Assembly: GCA_905250125.1 (NCBI GenBank) | Contig: CAJNOL010000581.1 | Location: 57,554-121,553, forward strand | Source: Rotaria sordida | Lineage: Eukaryota; Rotifera; Eurotatoria; Philodinida; Philodinidae | Length of the DNA stretch: 64,000 nt | Direction: 5' to 3' | In this document: one piece after another, positions 25,486 to 44,395 of the stretch | Position numbering within the stretch: the stretch's first letter is position 1 | Layout of the letters: each line of letters opens with the position of its first letter | Notes under the pieces: generated by a model | Told to the model about the DNA's origin: nothing | The model's database searches: none | What the model saw: the letters and a program-made list of their open reading frames with translations, nothing else | Position numbers and translations under genes: made by a program

Positions 25486-28353
25486 ATGCAAAAATCGAAT
25501 GAAGATTGCTACTATTTCCTCACATCATCCTGTACAAAAGTAAATAGCTAAGCTATTTTTCTTTTTTTATCATCAAAAAAGAACTTTTTTTTTTTTAGGG
25601 TTCAGGATGTACTTATCGACATAATTCAGGAGTTTTAACATGTAATGTCATATGTCCAGCTTGGCTACGTGGAAATTGTATAGATCCGGCTTGTCCATTA
25701 CGTCATAGTGCTGTTCAAGTAGATATTCTAACAAAAAAAAAGAAAAATATTTATGTTAAAATTGATTATATTTTTATTTCTTTTTAGCGTTCAACTATAA
25801 ATAATGGCATAACATGCTTTTATGAAAATACACCTATGGGTTGTCTTAAACTTGATTGTACATTTGTCCATTTACGTCCTCGTCCAACTCTAAGAAATCC
25901 ATCAACATTTCGACGTAAGATAAATATTTTATTATGTTATAATAAATTTATTCTATTGATTATCTAGCATCAACAACAAATCTTGTTAATAAAGATGCAA
26001 TTAAATCAACAACTATAACAAATTCTCCGTCTACTCCTTCTAATAATATACCTCAAATAACAAATGATTCAATACCTAGTCCAGAAATCAATTCTTCTCA
26101 AACTTCAACACCAAAAATTGAAATTCCATTAACGTCTACTGAAATATCTTCATCAACAATTTCAAATGAAACTATCCCACGTCGTATAGCAGTTCCTATA
26201 GAAAATGAACAAATAGAAACTACAAATCGTAATGTTATTACAGATTCTACAGAAAAAAATCAAGAAGATACGAAACCTACAACAACAACAACACAATCAC
26301 GAATTGTTGGAAACCGAAATGTTGTTATTGCTGAAACAGCAAATACATCAAATAGAAAAATAGTACAAGGAACAACAAATCGAGTTGTTGTTTCATCTGA
26401 TACAATCAATTCATCAAAGAGAATAACAAATGATAATGATAGTGATAGTGATCTAGATGATTTAGTTAAACAATTAAAAAATGATATTAAAAAAAGTAAA
26501 TAATAATAAAAAAACGAAAATAATATAAATCAAAAAAAAAAATTTTTTTTTTTAATTTTAGCAAATTCTGTGATTGATATTTCATTTCCTTGTTCAGCTC
26601 CATCGATTACTAATCGTTTATTTATGTCAACCAAACAAACAACTCCAACAAATGATACAAAACCAATTCGATTAAATCGTGATCGTTTGCCCGCAGCAAA
26701 AATAACAATATCAAACTCATCAAATTCTCTTTCTGCATCATCAAATGGAGAAAAAGTGAATAAACAAAATAAATTTCATTTTTATGAAACATGATCTAAA
26801 AAGAAAAGTGTTGAAGTATCGATGTAAAAATTTAGACCTCTCACAGACATCTTAGCAACATCTGTTACTAGAGTCCGTCGGATCGATTCCGGATTCGATG
26901 AGTTCTAGTCATTTGAGAAATGTGCCGAGTGCAAAGGATGGTAACGAAATGTTTCCCAAAATAGATAGTATAAAACAATCTTTTTGTGATTAGTTAGATC
27001 AACTACATTGTGTTTCACATTTTAATCTCGCAGAGATTATGTTAAACAGCTTTTTATTTTTATTTTAGACATCTGCGGGTACGTTTATTGGCATTACATT
27101 TATTCATCTTACTTTCCATTTCTTAACAATCAAATTGCTTACAACAACATCTATACAAACTCTATTCGTCTTCCCTCATTATATTTCTTTTTGTCTCTTG
27201 TTGTTTTTTCGATGAGTTAAGTGAGAATAGATAGGGATTAACAAAAAAAAAAAACAACATACACAATATTATATTTTTGTTAATGTTCATTTTTGTGACA
27301 TGAGGTGGAATAGGTGTAATAACAATAATTTATTATTGTATATCGTCATAGTGCCGGTTTTTTTTTCTTTTGCGAGACGTTTGATGTAATCGTACATTCG
27401 AATCATTCTAGGAACAGAATTATCACAAGATGGTGAACGTCGAACAAGTCGTATTGAGTAAATCATAACTTGCAGAAGAAGAATTTGAATAATTAATCAA
27501 GCTTATATTCAATTTTAGACGTTTTAAGAAGAAATCAATTTCATCGCCTCGATCTGTGGTTAATACACCATCATCATCATCTATACCAACTCGTAATATT
27601 GTTACTCCATCCTCTAATGAACGTAAACGTCCAGGTCCGGAATCATCAATAAATGATTCACCACCATCAAAACGTGTTTCTTCTCAACAAGAAAATAATC
27701 ATTATCATAATGCAACAGCAACAACAACAACAACAACAACTATTGGTGATCTATGTTCACCAACATCAAATTCTCGTCGAACACGTGATCATCATCATCA
27801 TCGTCATCGTTCATCATCATCTTCATCATCATCGTCACAAAGAAAATCATCTCCTCGTAAAACATATTCATTAAAATCATCAATGGATGATTCAACTTGG
27901 AAAAAAGAAGTTGATGAATTTCTTGCTAAAACAAAACCAAAAATTCCCTTACCATCACCTATAATGCCATGTCAACCGGTGCCTCTTCTTTCTTTACGTC
28001 CACGTTATATTCCACCACCACCACCACCACCACCATCACAACAACAACAAAAACCAATGATTCCACGTCATCCACCACCTTCTCAACGACCTCGACAACC
28101 ATCATCATCATCAGTTGCTAATAAACAGCCTGTACAACCAGTAGTCAATAATTCTTCTCCAGTTCCATCCAAACCTCCTGAACAAATTCCATCAAGTAAT
28201 AATAATAAACCTCCTATTCAATCTTTAACAATTTCCAACGACGAAGATGAAAATCGATTACTTGAACTCGATGAACCTACCGATGTTGTTGATACATTCG
28301 CTTTAATCGATGAAGCATTATTCGAAGCTGATCATCTCCTTGAACTTATGTGA
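25486..28353 (+). CDS. ZC3H11A: ZC3H11A-like triple CCCH zinc-finger protein
   Basis: Eight exons: 25486-25539, 25599-25718, 25788-25914, 25968-26495, 26562-26755, 27069-27078 (10 nt), 27412-27457 and 27519-28353, encoding 637 residues. Three zinc fingers occupy the first 86 residues: C8-x7-C16-x5-C22-x3-H26, C37-x7-C45-x4-C50-x3-H54 and C68-x8-C77-x4-C82-x3-H86. Their order and the CYYFLTSSCTKG start match ZC3H11A, a nuclear mRNA-export factor associated with TREX. The rest is low-complexity: Ser/Thr/Asn rich, then His and Ser runs, a Pro run and an acidic C-terminus ending ADHLLELM, similar in style to the acidic LLLEL tail of the family. The 10-nt exon is needed to join the frames of its neighbours. 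Two AATAAA-type signals follow (about 28379 and 28490). Confidence 0.85.
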
Positions 28354-28543
28354 ACTAGTCTGTGTATAAAAAAAAAAACAATAAACTCTTCTAATTTCTA
28401 CACATGTATGTGTGTGTGTGTGTGCATCTTCTTTATTTATATGTATTTTTTTTTCCTATGGTGTTTATGTGTTCAACAAACACTAACCAATAAATATACA
28501 GGAATTCAATATGTTTTATAATATACACATCTATGTATTGTAG

Positions 28544-35100
<6,557 letters not shown>

Positions 35101-36711
35101 AAGATAAATCCATAAAAGCGTGCATCTGTTTAGTTTATTCATTTCAATCTATTACATTTTTACCGATGTCTTTTTTTTCACTGTTGTATTTAGGTAATAT
35201 GTTAAACGAGATTTATCTTGCTCTTTTTTTTTTTGTGTCATTCTATACTTGTTCTTGATCTCTCAAGAGGATCGAATCATTCAGCAAATGAATAAAAAGA
35301 AAAAAAAATTGTACCAAATAACAAAAGATGTCTATTATGTTGATATTGCATTGCGTTTTTTGTTGGATTGTAATATCGATTGATAGATAAAAAAAAAGAA
35401 TAAAACAAAATAAATGGAATACCTATACATCTTATAATGGAATTATGTAAATCATAATGCACTTTCGTTCTTATATCAATATATATTTTGTTTTTTGTCA
35501 ATATTTTTTTGCTATGACCCTAGAATATACTTTTGAAAGTAAATCGATATATTTGTTATTGATGATGAAAACATAAAGACAGGTGTCACGTTAACTTAGA
35601 ACTAAAAAAAACGAGAGTAATAACAATGTATAGGTCGAGAGCGAAAAAAAATACTTATCCTTGTATTTATAAATACGATAAAAAAAAACAACTTACGTGC
35701 AAGATGTAATAATGGATACATGGGTCTAAAAAAAGAGAAAATAAAACTTGATTACTATTCGAATAGTATAAGAGAAAAAAGTCTGATTATTTCGCTGAAT
35801 AAATATAGATGTATATATATATATATGTATATATACATATACATTGAGTTTTGTATTACATCACATAAATACACAATCAGAAGGTAAAAGTTTGTTGCAA
35901 AGATTTAATGGATATTCTTTTTTCTGTCTGCATCAATAAATGAGATAATGGAAATGACTGGTTAAGAACATTGAACATCAACATTCTTATTGTATTAGAT
36001 GACTGTTATGTTTCAAGAAGGAACACTTATATTATGTATACAACATTATTGATAAGATGACCTAAGTAATGCAAAGAGTTTGTATTGATTCACACAGTAA
36101 TTCTTTTTTTTTTGTTGTTTCGTATAATTTTTCAGTAAAAAAAAATACGAGAATGGAATTCAAAAAATTTCAATTATATGTGTGTAAATATTAGAATTTA
36201 TTCTAACAAGGTAACAATCATAATTTGCGTAGTTAGTTCAATGTTTTTTGTTTCGTACGTAAAAAATGAAGAAATACGGAATGAGTCAATGTTTTTATAA
36301 AATAGCAAAACAAAAACTCATATTTTTTTTATTGCACTTCATGACGTCATTTTATATGATGTCTGATAACTTCAACCATAGAACGCGTTTATTTTTCATC
36401 TATTGACGCATTCGATTGGAATGTATAAAAGGGAGTTAGGAAAAAACACTAAATTTCGAAAATCACGAAATGAAGAGGCATTAGCAGAAAAAAAAAGTAA
36501 AAGAACGACAAACTCCTATATTTCCCTCTTTATCGCTCCCTTATATATTAATATCACGCACATCAGTTTACTCGATAGAATATATTTTTGAGTTATTAGT
36601 ACTCTGCGTATACCTATAAAAAATAGATATCATCAACATCTTATTATAGATTATATATTCTCTTTTCTCACATTGGAATACACTATCTCAATAAATTATC
36701 AATATCAAGCA
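35101..36711. other. YME1L 3' UTR and BAG3 upstream region
   Basis: AT-rich intergenic DNA. A TA-rich palindromic tract lies at about 35812-35840. The distal part carries the BAG3 promoter elements listed separately. No further gene was seen. Confidence 0.5.
36342..36431 (+). promoter_or_regulatory. CRE-like site and TATA box of the BAG3/starvin gene
   Basis: A perfect palindromic TGACGTCA lies at 36342-36349 and a good TATA box, TATAAAAG, at 36424-36431. The latter is about 280 bp before the first coding exon, so the 5' UTR would be about 250 nt. The CRE is the classical CREB/ATF site. No convincing multi-unit heat-shock element was found, although BAG3 genes are stress-induced elsewhere. 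Confidence 0.55.
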
Positions 36712-38814
36712 ATGTCTTCACTAAATACTTCTGGACGTCCAACTGGAGTAAGCATTTGATTAGAATAAAATTATAATTATTTACTTATGTTTTTTTGTTT
36801 TGTTTTGAAGTTTATCACAATTCCAATTGAAATAGTTCCTACATCAAATTCAACTAATACAAATTCTCATCATTCTTCATTTCGTACAATTCATCATGAT
36901 AATTCTTATAATGATTTTTCAAAATCTCCACCATGGAAAAAATCATCGATAAATACGTATTCCAAAGGTCGTTTACGACCACGTCAAACTTTAACTACTG
37001 CATATGATCGTTTAATAAATAATTCTCAATTGAATCAACCATATAAAGATCCATTTTTTCATGAAATATATCAAGAACCACAATATCATCATTTTCAACA
37101 TCGAACATATGAACCAAATTCTTTACATATAAGTCGTTCAAGTGAAGATCTTCTTTCATTACCAAATGATTCTATAAATTCAAATATTCAATCAAAAAAT
37201 ATTTCACATTATTCATCAATATTTAATAATAATGGATTTCAACATGATTCAGATTTTATGCAACCAAACAAATATACAAATTCTCTTCGACGATCATATG
37301 ATGTACTTAATGATATTCCAAATACAAATAAAAAATTTTCAATAAATCAACAATATCCATCCGAACAACAATCTTATTATCGACCAACTTATGTTACTGA
37401 AACGACTATTAATCCAAATGTTGTTTATTCAACTGAACATCATATACCAATAATTCAAGAAATAATTAATAGTTGTAAGTTAATTTTATAATACGCGCTT
37501 AATATATATATATATATATATATACATAGTTCACTTTTACTTTTACATGAATAATCGTTTAATTTTTTCAAAAACTAGAAGAAATAGATATTCTTCCTCT
37601 AATTTTCAAGAGAATAAAATTTCTTCATTACAAAAATCATTATCAACAAATACTTTAACTCTTTCTCAACAAACAACACGAGTACGACCATGGTTGTCGA
37701 AAATTTCCGGAGAAAATCTAGACAAACATTATCTTTACTATACATCTCAATATCAATCATCACGTTCAGGTAGATGACATAGAAGGCCAAGACTTATGTT
37801 TACAAAATATATCTTATATACATGCAGACGAGAAAGTGTCATTACTTTATTAGTCAGAGAGGTATAGCAGAACAAGAAAAAAAAAGCCAGCGAAGAATGA
37901 GAGAAAGAACGGCAAGAGAAAAAAAAAAAAGAAAACGGCTAATGCAAGAACATTTTTGCATATAATAGTGCTCCATCTTCGAGGCAGATACTCACAAAAC
38001 ATGACTGTTAAATATATATAAATGTTTACAAATCAAAATCAACAGTTAAAAGAAATGGGTTTATCAAATAGTACTTCAAGAAAAAGAAAAGGTTTGATTA
38101 ATTTAAGAAAAATAACAAAAAAAAAGAATTTTAATTCTAAATTTATATCAACTAATTTTTCTATTTATGTTTTTTTTTTGTTTACTTTATATAGCACATG
38201 ATCGTTCACGTTCACCAGCTTCTCAACGTGATGAATCACCAATTCGTCCCTCACCATCAGCATTCAAACAACCACAAGAATCCGATTTTAAAGTAACGAA
38301 AGATGCCACTAGTCAAATGGCAGGACAAACTACAGTACCATCATCATTATCGAATGATCAACAAGTTCCATCGAATGATACACCTGTATCAACAAATATT
38401 TCTTCAACTCCTCCTATACGTGATTCCAATACAATTGCTTTAGAAAAACTTGAACAAATCAAACAAAATTTAATTAATTTAAATCAACAAGTTGATGCAT
38501 TCAATGGTGCAACACGTGATGATCGTATATATAAAGAACTTGATGAAGAAGCATTAAAAATGATGATACGTTGTGATGAATTAATTGATGTTAGTATTGA
38601 TATAAAAGAAAAACGTAAAGAAATGATACGCAATGTACAAACAGTTCTTGCTAAACTTGAATCTAAAGTACCAATTAATTCAACTATAGTAAATAATTGT
38701 AATCAAATGGAAATTGCAATTGTTGTTTATGAATCATCATCAACAAATAATATTGAACAACAAAAATCTTCAGAAATTCAAAATGAAGAAACCTCAGTAG
38801 AACGAACTACATAA
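36712..38814 (+). CDS. BAG3: BAG3 / starvin-like HSP70 co-chaperone
   Basis: Exons are 36712-36747, 36811-37474, 37530-37769 and 38195-38814, encoding 519 residues. A C-terminal BAG domain lies at about 394-472 (IALEKLEQIKQNLINLNQQV through VQTVLAKLESKV), with the BAG3-like NVQTVLAKLE end of helix 3. Two I-P-I motifs, at 16-18 and 224-226 (HIPIIQE), match the IPV motifs with which BAG3 binds small heat-shock proteins. There is no WW domain, as in insect starvin. The middle is Ser/Asn/Gln/Tyr rich and probably disordered, with RSRSP near 317-321. In the family the BAG domain releases nucleotide from HSP70 and the protein supports chaperone-assisted autophagy in muscle. A short alternative first exon may feed the BAG exon directly (38022-38091). 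Confidence 0.88.
38022..38091 (+). CDS. Possible alternative first exon of BAG3
   Basis: ATG 38022 opens 23 codons beginning MFTNQNQQLKEMGLSNSTSR and ends at a donor GTTTGA after one extra base. That phase fits the acceptor at 38195 exactly, so a shorter protein with mainly the BAG domain would result. The phase agreement could be chance (one in three), and the donor is weak. Starvin and other BAG genes do have alternative N-termini. Confidence 0.35.
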
Positions 38815-39895
38815 ATGTTATTTATAGAGAACTTCTCATTGGTTTTCTTTTTTTTCTCTCGCATTTTTGTTGTTTTGTTTCAGCCATATTTGCTGTGTTT
38901 TGTCAATTTGCTTGTTTTCTTTTGTTGTTGAACATTTTTCACAGAAAATAAAGTAATAAAATGAAACAGACATCTTCGCTCTTGATTATTTTTATTATTT
39001 AAAGTGACAAATGGTTACATTGAGTATTTTATTTTGTTAATTCATTCATAAATTCCTGAACAAATACTTTATATCCATTAGATTTTAAAGCGCTTATGGT
39101 TTGCTCAACTTTTTTTCTTTGCATAATAAAAAAATCATATAATTCATATAAAAAATGACTTAATCCAGTTTGACAAATAATATTGCTAATTCAATCAACG
39201 ATCCGAACTGGTCAACGAATATATAATAAAACTCTTCTAACACCAATGAAAAAAATTATTCTCTTTTTTTTTTTTTTTGAAGTAAAATCTTTGAAAATAG
39301 TATGAGGTCATCAATGAACAGATGTTAATATACTTATCAAAATAATTTGTCCTTTTTTTCCCTCCTTTAAATATAAATGTTTCTTTCCAATTTATCACAT
39401 CAAATGATCGAAAACGTTCACTAACTCGATCTGTTCTGTTCTATTTCTTTTTTAGTTTTATTCTCTATCTTGGTCTTAGACTCCAACTAAAGAGAATTTT
39501 TTCCATTTTTTCGCTATGCTGTCATCATCATGATTATCATCATTTTCTTTTCTGTCACACACATGATATAGTACTAGGAATCGAGAACGGAGACACAACA
39601 ACAAGTAGAAAAATTGAGTGTCGAGGACTAAATTAACTTTTCTCTCTCTCTCTTTCTTCTTCTTCTATCTATCTATTTATTTTTTTTCTTCATGAACTCG
39701 AATCATTCATATATTCTACAACCATTGATAGATTTCAGTAACGTTTTCTTTTCTATCTCTAGTTCAATACGAGAGAATGTGAATGATAGATGATAAAACT
39801 ACAATAATTGATAGAGAACATCAATAGATTAACACTTATTGAACATCATTGAAATGAAATTGTGACATTATATGAAATTTATTATTTGAAAACCA
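38815..39895. other. BAG3 3' UTR and receptor upstream region
   Basis: AATAAA signals lie near 38947 and 38956. The rest is AT-rich with pyrimidine runs (about 39636-39690) and no recognised gene or element. Confidence 0.5.
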
Positions 39896-42800
39896 ATGCA
39901 CTTCAATATTTCACTTCAATTATTATTATTAATTCTTGTACATTATATATTTTATTCTCGTGCTCATTTATCATCAGGCACATCAGCTTTAGCTACTAGT
40001 TCTATTAAAATTAAAAGTCCAAAAATAGAAAAAGCCAAAGGTGGAATTGGACGAACTAAGAAAATTGGATATGACGATGATCTAGATGTAGATGATAGAA
40101 GTAAGTTTAACATTTGAATTTTTCTTATTGAATGAGTCTTATTATATTATCGAAAAGCTTTTCGGTGTAATAATCAAATTATCGCTTGTTTTGTGCAAGT
40201 CATAAATATTTTTTGGAAAGAAAATAATGAGCATCATTTCTAAGTCAAAGTTTTTTAGTCTTAGCAATCGAAGAAGAATGCTCAGAGATCAATAAGTATA
40301 TTTTCTCTACCAACCAATGACAACATACACCAGACGTTTTTTTTTCTATAAATTCTTACCAGTAGGAAAAAGTCCCCGAACAGTATTAACAACAAATCCT
40401 AAATTTAAACTCTTCTTTGAAATTTAAATAGCTGAAATACGTTTGTGAATGTTCTAAGTAGCGCAATTTTTTGATTTTTTTTGCACAGATTAACAATTAT
40501 ATGATAGATGTGCAAGATAATGGATAATGATGTATTGTGATTTGCAACAGTTATTATATGATCAACATAGATAATATGAACTAATCCAATCTTAATTCTA
40601 AGGAATAATTAATAGTAATGCTTCTAAGTCTATCGAGATGCATAATAATGTGTTGAGATCTACTGTTGATATAAAAGACATGTACAACAGACTTATTTGT
40701 CATTTAAATCAATGGTTAGAATAATAATATTAAGTTAAGAAAAATGATGCATAACAAAAGAAAATAGATAACAAATGAATAGTAACAAGGAAAAGAAAAA
40801 CTTCTGTTCAAAATACAAAAATAAATAAGATAGATCATTTTTTTTTTCTATCGATTGATTATTCTTGGCAAACAACAAATCAGTTTTTAGGAATTCTTCA
40901 CTTGATGTATTCTATATTAGTATAATGAAGCTAAAGAATATATGTGAATTCTGCATGTTAATTTCAAAATGACTGTGCTAACAAGTTTTTTTGTTGTTTT
41001 TGTTAGTCAACAGATCATGTTATGTTTAATAATATAAATCGATGCAAATATCAATGATAATTATAAAAAGATTCAAAAGGATATGACTATATGAAAATAG
41101 ACTGTAATATTGGACCTTAAGAAAGAAAATGTGAAGTGACTCTTTATGTATCTTCAATATAGCGACTTATCTGACTGATTTACACAATTATTACACAATA
41201 TACTTTATTATAATTATTTCCAAACTAATCAATTATAAAAATGTGAAGTTTTTTTTCGTATTTTAAATTTTATCTTTCAATTTAGGACAACAATTTAATT
41301 CAGATGAATCTCGTTTACGTTCAACATTACTCGAGCGTTATGTTCGTGAAGCTCGACCAGTAGTAAATACAACAACTGTAACAATAGTTGATGTTGGTCT
41401 GACTATTATTCAAGTTATGGGTTTAGTAAGTAAATTATTTTGTTTTGAATAGATTTCTTGTTTTTTTTTATTATTTTAGGATGAACAAAATCAAGTAATG
41501 ACAACTAATGTTCAAGTAACATTAAAATGGCAAGATGAACATTTACAATGGTTACCAAGTGAATATAATGATCAACATCGTACAGTTTTTTCTGTTGGTG
41601 AAATCTGGACACCTGATATTGTTTTATTTAATTCAGCTGAAGTTGCTTATTCTCAACAACGTGAACATTATTTATTAACTGTTCATTGGAATGGAACAGT
41701 TGAATGGGTTTTTCCTGATGTATTTCGATCGTATTGTGATGTTGTTATTACTTATTTTCCATTTGGTATAAACAAAAAAAAAAACAAAAAACAAAACATC
41801 TTAAATTTCTATTAATCGAAATTTTTGTTGTTTTTTTTTTCTCTTATTAGATAAACAAAATTGTACACTTGAAATACAATCATGGTCACGTCCATCAAAT
41901 GAATTATTAGTTCGTCATCAACCACAAAATTTACGCCAACAAAATCAATATATTCGTACTGAATGGCAAGTTTATGAAATAGTTGTACGAAATGCTACAA
42001 CAAATCGTTATTTGTGGCTTGTATTTCATATAAATATGAAACGTAATTATCAATTTTATGTTAATCATATGATATTTCCATTTTCAATATTATCTTGTTT
42101 AACATTATTTGTTTTTTGGCTTCCACCTGATTCAGGTGAAAAAATTACATTAACAATAACTATTCTTCTTGCATTAACAGTTTTTCTTCAACTTATATCA
42201 AATTATACACCGAAAGCTTCGTCTAATCTTCCTATTATTGGTAAGTTAAGCTATTTAATGATTACAAATGACGTGCATTTAATTGTTCAATAATTTTTGC
42301 TTACACAAGTAAACTTACCCAACTGATAGTCTTCGTTTGAGCTCATAGGTATGACTCATAATATAGATGAATCGTCCCATTAGATCTGTCTTCCTGAGTT
42401 ATGGTCATTTTATTGAACTCACGAGAAAAATTGCAACCAAGGATTTTACTCTGAAGCTCTTCCCAACAATAACTTTCATGGTCCTTATGATATCTTGAAA
42501 GTTTCAGTTCAAACGAATGATTTCTTCTTCAGATATCATGTACCTAAAGACTAGACTATTATTGAAGCTCTTGTGTGAAAGTATCGTTTTTTTTCCAAGC
42601 GTGTTATCTCACAAGGACAGCATGTTTGAACTGAAACTTTCAGGACATCATAAGAACCACAAGAGCTATTATTAGAAAGAATTTCATAGCAAAATTCCTT
42701 ATTATGATTTTTCTTGTGATATCCGAAAATAGACTGAAAGTTCAGTAAAATGATCTTAACTCGAGAAGAAAGGTCTAATGGCATGAACCCTTTCAGAGTT

Positions 42801-44395
42801 TTCATCTAAACTATGAGTTCTACCTATGGGCAAAACATGAGCTCAAATTGAGATCATTGGTTGGATGGGTTCCCTCCTCGTGAGCAAAACAATTAGTTCT
42901 AACATAGTAAATAGTTTGAAAAGCTCAGTAATTAATTTAAAAAGACTCACGAGGAAAGTACCCGAAATGTTCCTTCGATTTAGAGTTCATATTTTCCCCA
43001 CAAGTAGATCTCAATGTCAATAGTTAAAGCCTAAAAAGATTCGTGCCTATGAGCTGTTGAAGCTGACTTATGACCATTTCATTGGATTTTTTATTTCAGA
43101 CAAGACATTCATAGAGAAATCAAACATTGATATTTTGACCTGAAATTTTGCCCATAAAGGAGTTTCATGATTATTAGAATGTTCTAAAAATTTCAATAAA
43201 AACGGTTGCTTTATCCTTAAGATATTGGATAGCTAAAGAATGATCATGTGTCACAAAAAAGTCAGAAAGTTCAGTATCTCAAGGATAAAGAATCCATTTT
43301 GTCTGAAATTTTTAGAACATTTTAATAACCATGAGACTTCTTTATGAGTCAAATTTGAAGTCAAAATACCAGTATTTGATTTTTTCATGAATGCCTTGCC
43401 TGAAATAAAAAATCTAGTGAAATGATCATAAGTCAGTTTCAACAATTCATAAATACGAATCGTTTTAGGCATTAACTATTGATATTGAGGTCTATTTGTG
43501 GGCAAAAATATGAGCTCTAAGTTGAGGGAACACTTCAGATACTTCCTTCGTCAGTATTTACGGGTGTTATGTGGATGTCGTTGTCAGTATTCCTTAGAGT
43601 AGAACCTGCATCCCACACTCACAAGTTAATAATTTGCTTAAAAACTATAGTTATCGTACACTAAATTTTATACTGATAGTTTGATTTATTTACCAATAAT
43701 TTGTATATAATATTGAGCATTCCATTTGTTCTCAATTAATTTCTTTTCTAGGTATTTATTTTAATGTTAATCTTATCTTAGTACTTATTTCTGTTGTTCT
43801 TACTGTTGTTGTTCTTAATTTTCATTATCGTGGACCTAAAAAATCTCGTGTACCTCATTGGTGTCGTCATATAGTCATGGGTAAAATTGGTCGTTGGCTT
43901 GGTTTTTATTATCTTGATCGTGAACAATTAATTTCTTCAACAAAATCTATAATTTATCAAAATAATACAAATGGTGATGTTAACCGTAAGCCAAATGATA
44001 CGAAATTAAAATTTTTTATGATAAAACCAACAACAACATCAATAAATAATCCTAATGAAGAATTAACACATGAAGCACTTCAGCAACATTCAATAACAGA
44101 TAATATTGAACAAATATTACTTAAAATGCAAACACATTTTGATCCAAGTAAAATTGATGATGAAAATTTAAAAATATCTATTTTACATGAAATTCTTGAA
44201 TGTCAACGATTACTTTTAACCATACATGCAAAAAAACAAAATATTCATACACAAGCTTTACATGATATATATGAAGAATGGAAAATTTTAGCTATTATTG
44301 TTGATCGAATTTGTTTTATATTTTATCTTATTAGTATGATTGCTGCATCAATTATTTTCTTTGTACGTGAACCAATTTTAAGACGAAATGGATAA
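39896..44395 (+). CDS. Nicotinic-type Cys-loop ligand-gated channel subunit, non-alpha
   Basis: Exons are 39896-40100, 41286-41425, 41480-41765, 41851-42240 and 43752-44395, encoding 554 residues. An N-terminal signal peptide (LLLLILVHYIFYSRA) precedes the extracellular domain, which has EIWTPDIVLFN, and a perfect Cys loop C201-x13-C215. TM1 is at about 280-301, TM2 at about 308-326 preceded by DSGEK, TM3 at about 340-364 and TM4 near 520-545. The SGEK before TM2 is the cation-selective nicotinic signature. Loop C (about 222-240) has no vicinal Cys pair, so this is not an alpha-type acetylcholine-binding subunit. It would assemble with others in the cell membrane. The ligand cannot be told. 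The TM3-TM4 loop is Asn/Thr rich. Introns 1 and 4 are long and full of repeats. Confidence 0.92.
40345..41000. repeat. Dispersed intronic repeat, copy B (receptor intron 1)
   Basis: This is the partner of 34100-34735, in the same orientation. Shared blocks include AATACGTTTGTGAATGTTCTAA (about 40436), TATGATCAACATAGA (about 40556), AAATAAATAAGATAGATCATTT (about 40829) and TTAGTATAATGAAGCTAAAG (about 40917). The rest of the intron, 41001-41285, holds nothing recognised. Confidence 0.8.
42313..42880. repeat. Foldback element 1 in receptor intron 4
   Basis: The left arm (about 42313-42516) is the reverse complement of the right arm (about 42621-42880), with blocks such as CCATTAGA-CT at 42379 against 42773-42782, TTATGGTCATTTTATTGAACT at 42401 against about 42742-42765, and GAAAGTTTCAGTTCAAAC at 42496 against about 42625-42644. 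The outer TTTGAGCTCATAGGTA-GACTCATA also pairs. The loop is about 100 bp. Nearly the whole element folds back, typical of foldback MITEs. Confidence 0.82.
42944..43552. repeat. Foldback element 2 in receptor intron 4
   Basis: This ~610-bp near-palindrome is centred near 43240. The left arm includes AATGTCAATAGTTAAAGCCT, ACTTATGACCATTTCATTGGAT and GTTCTAAAAATTTCA. The right arm carries their complements, ending AGGCATTAACTATTGATATTGAG. Only about 30-40 bp in the middle are unpaired. The ends (CTCACGAGGAAAGTACCC) resemble the right end of foldback 1 (GGGTTCCCTCCTCGTGAG, inverted), so the two belong to one family sitting in tandem. Confidence 0.85.
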
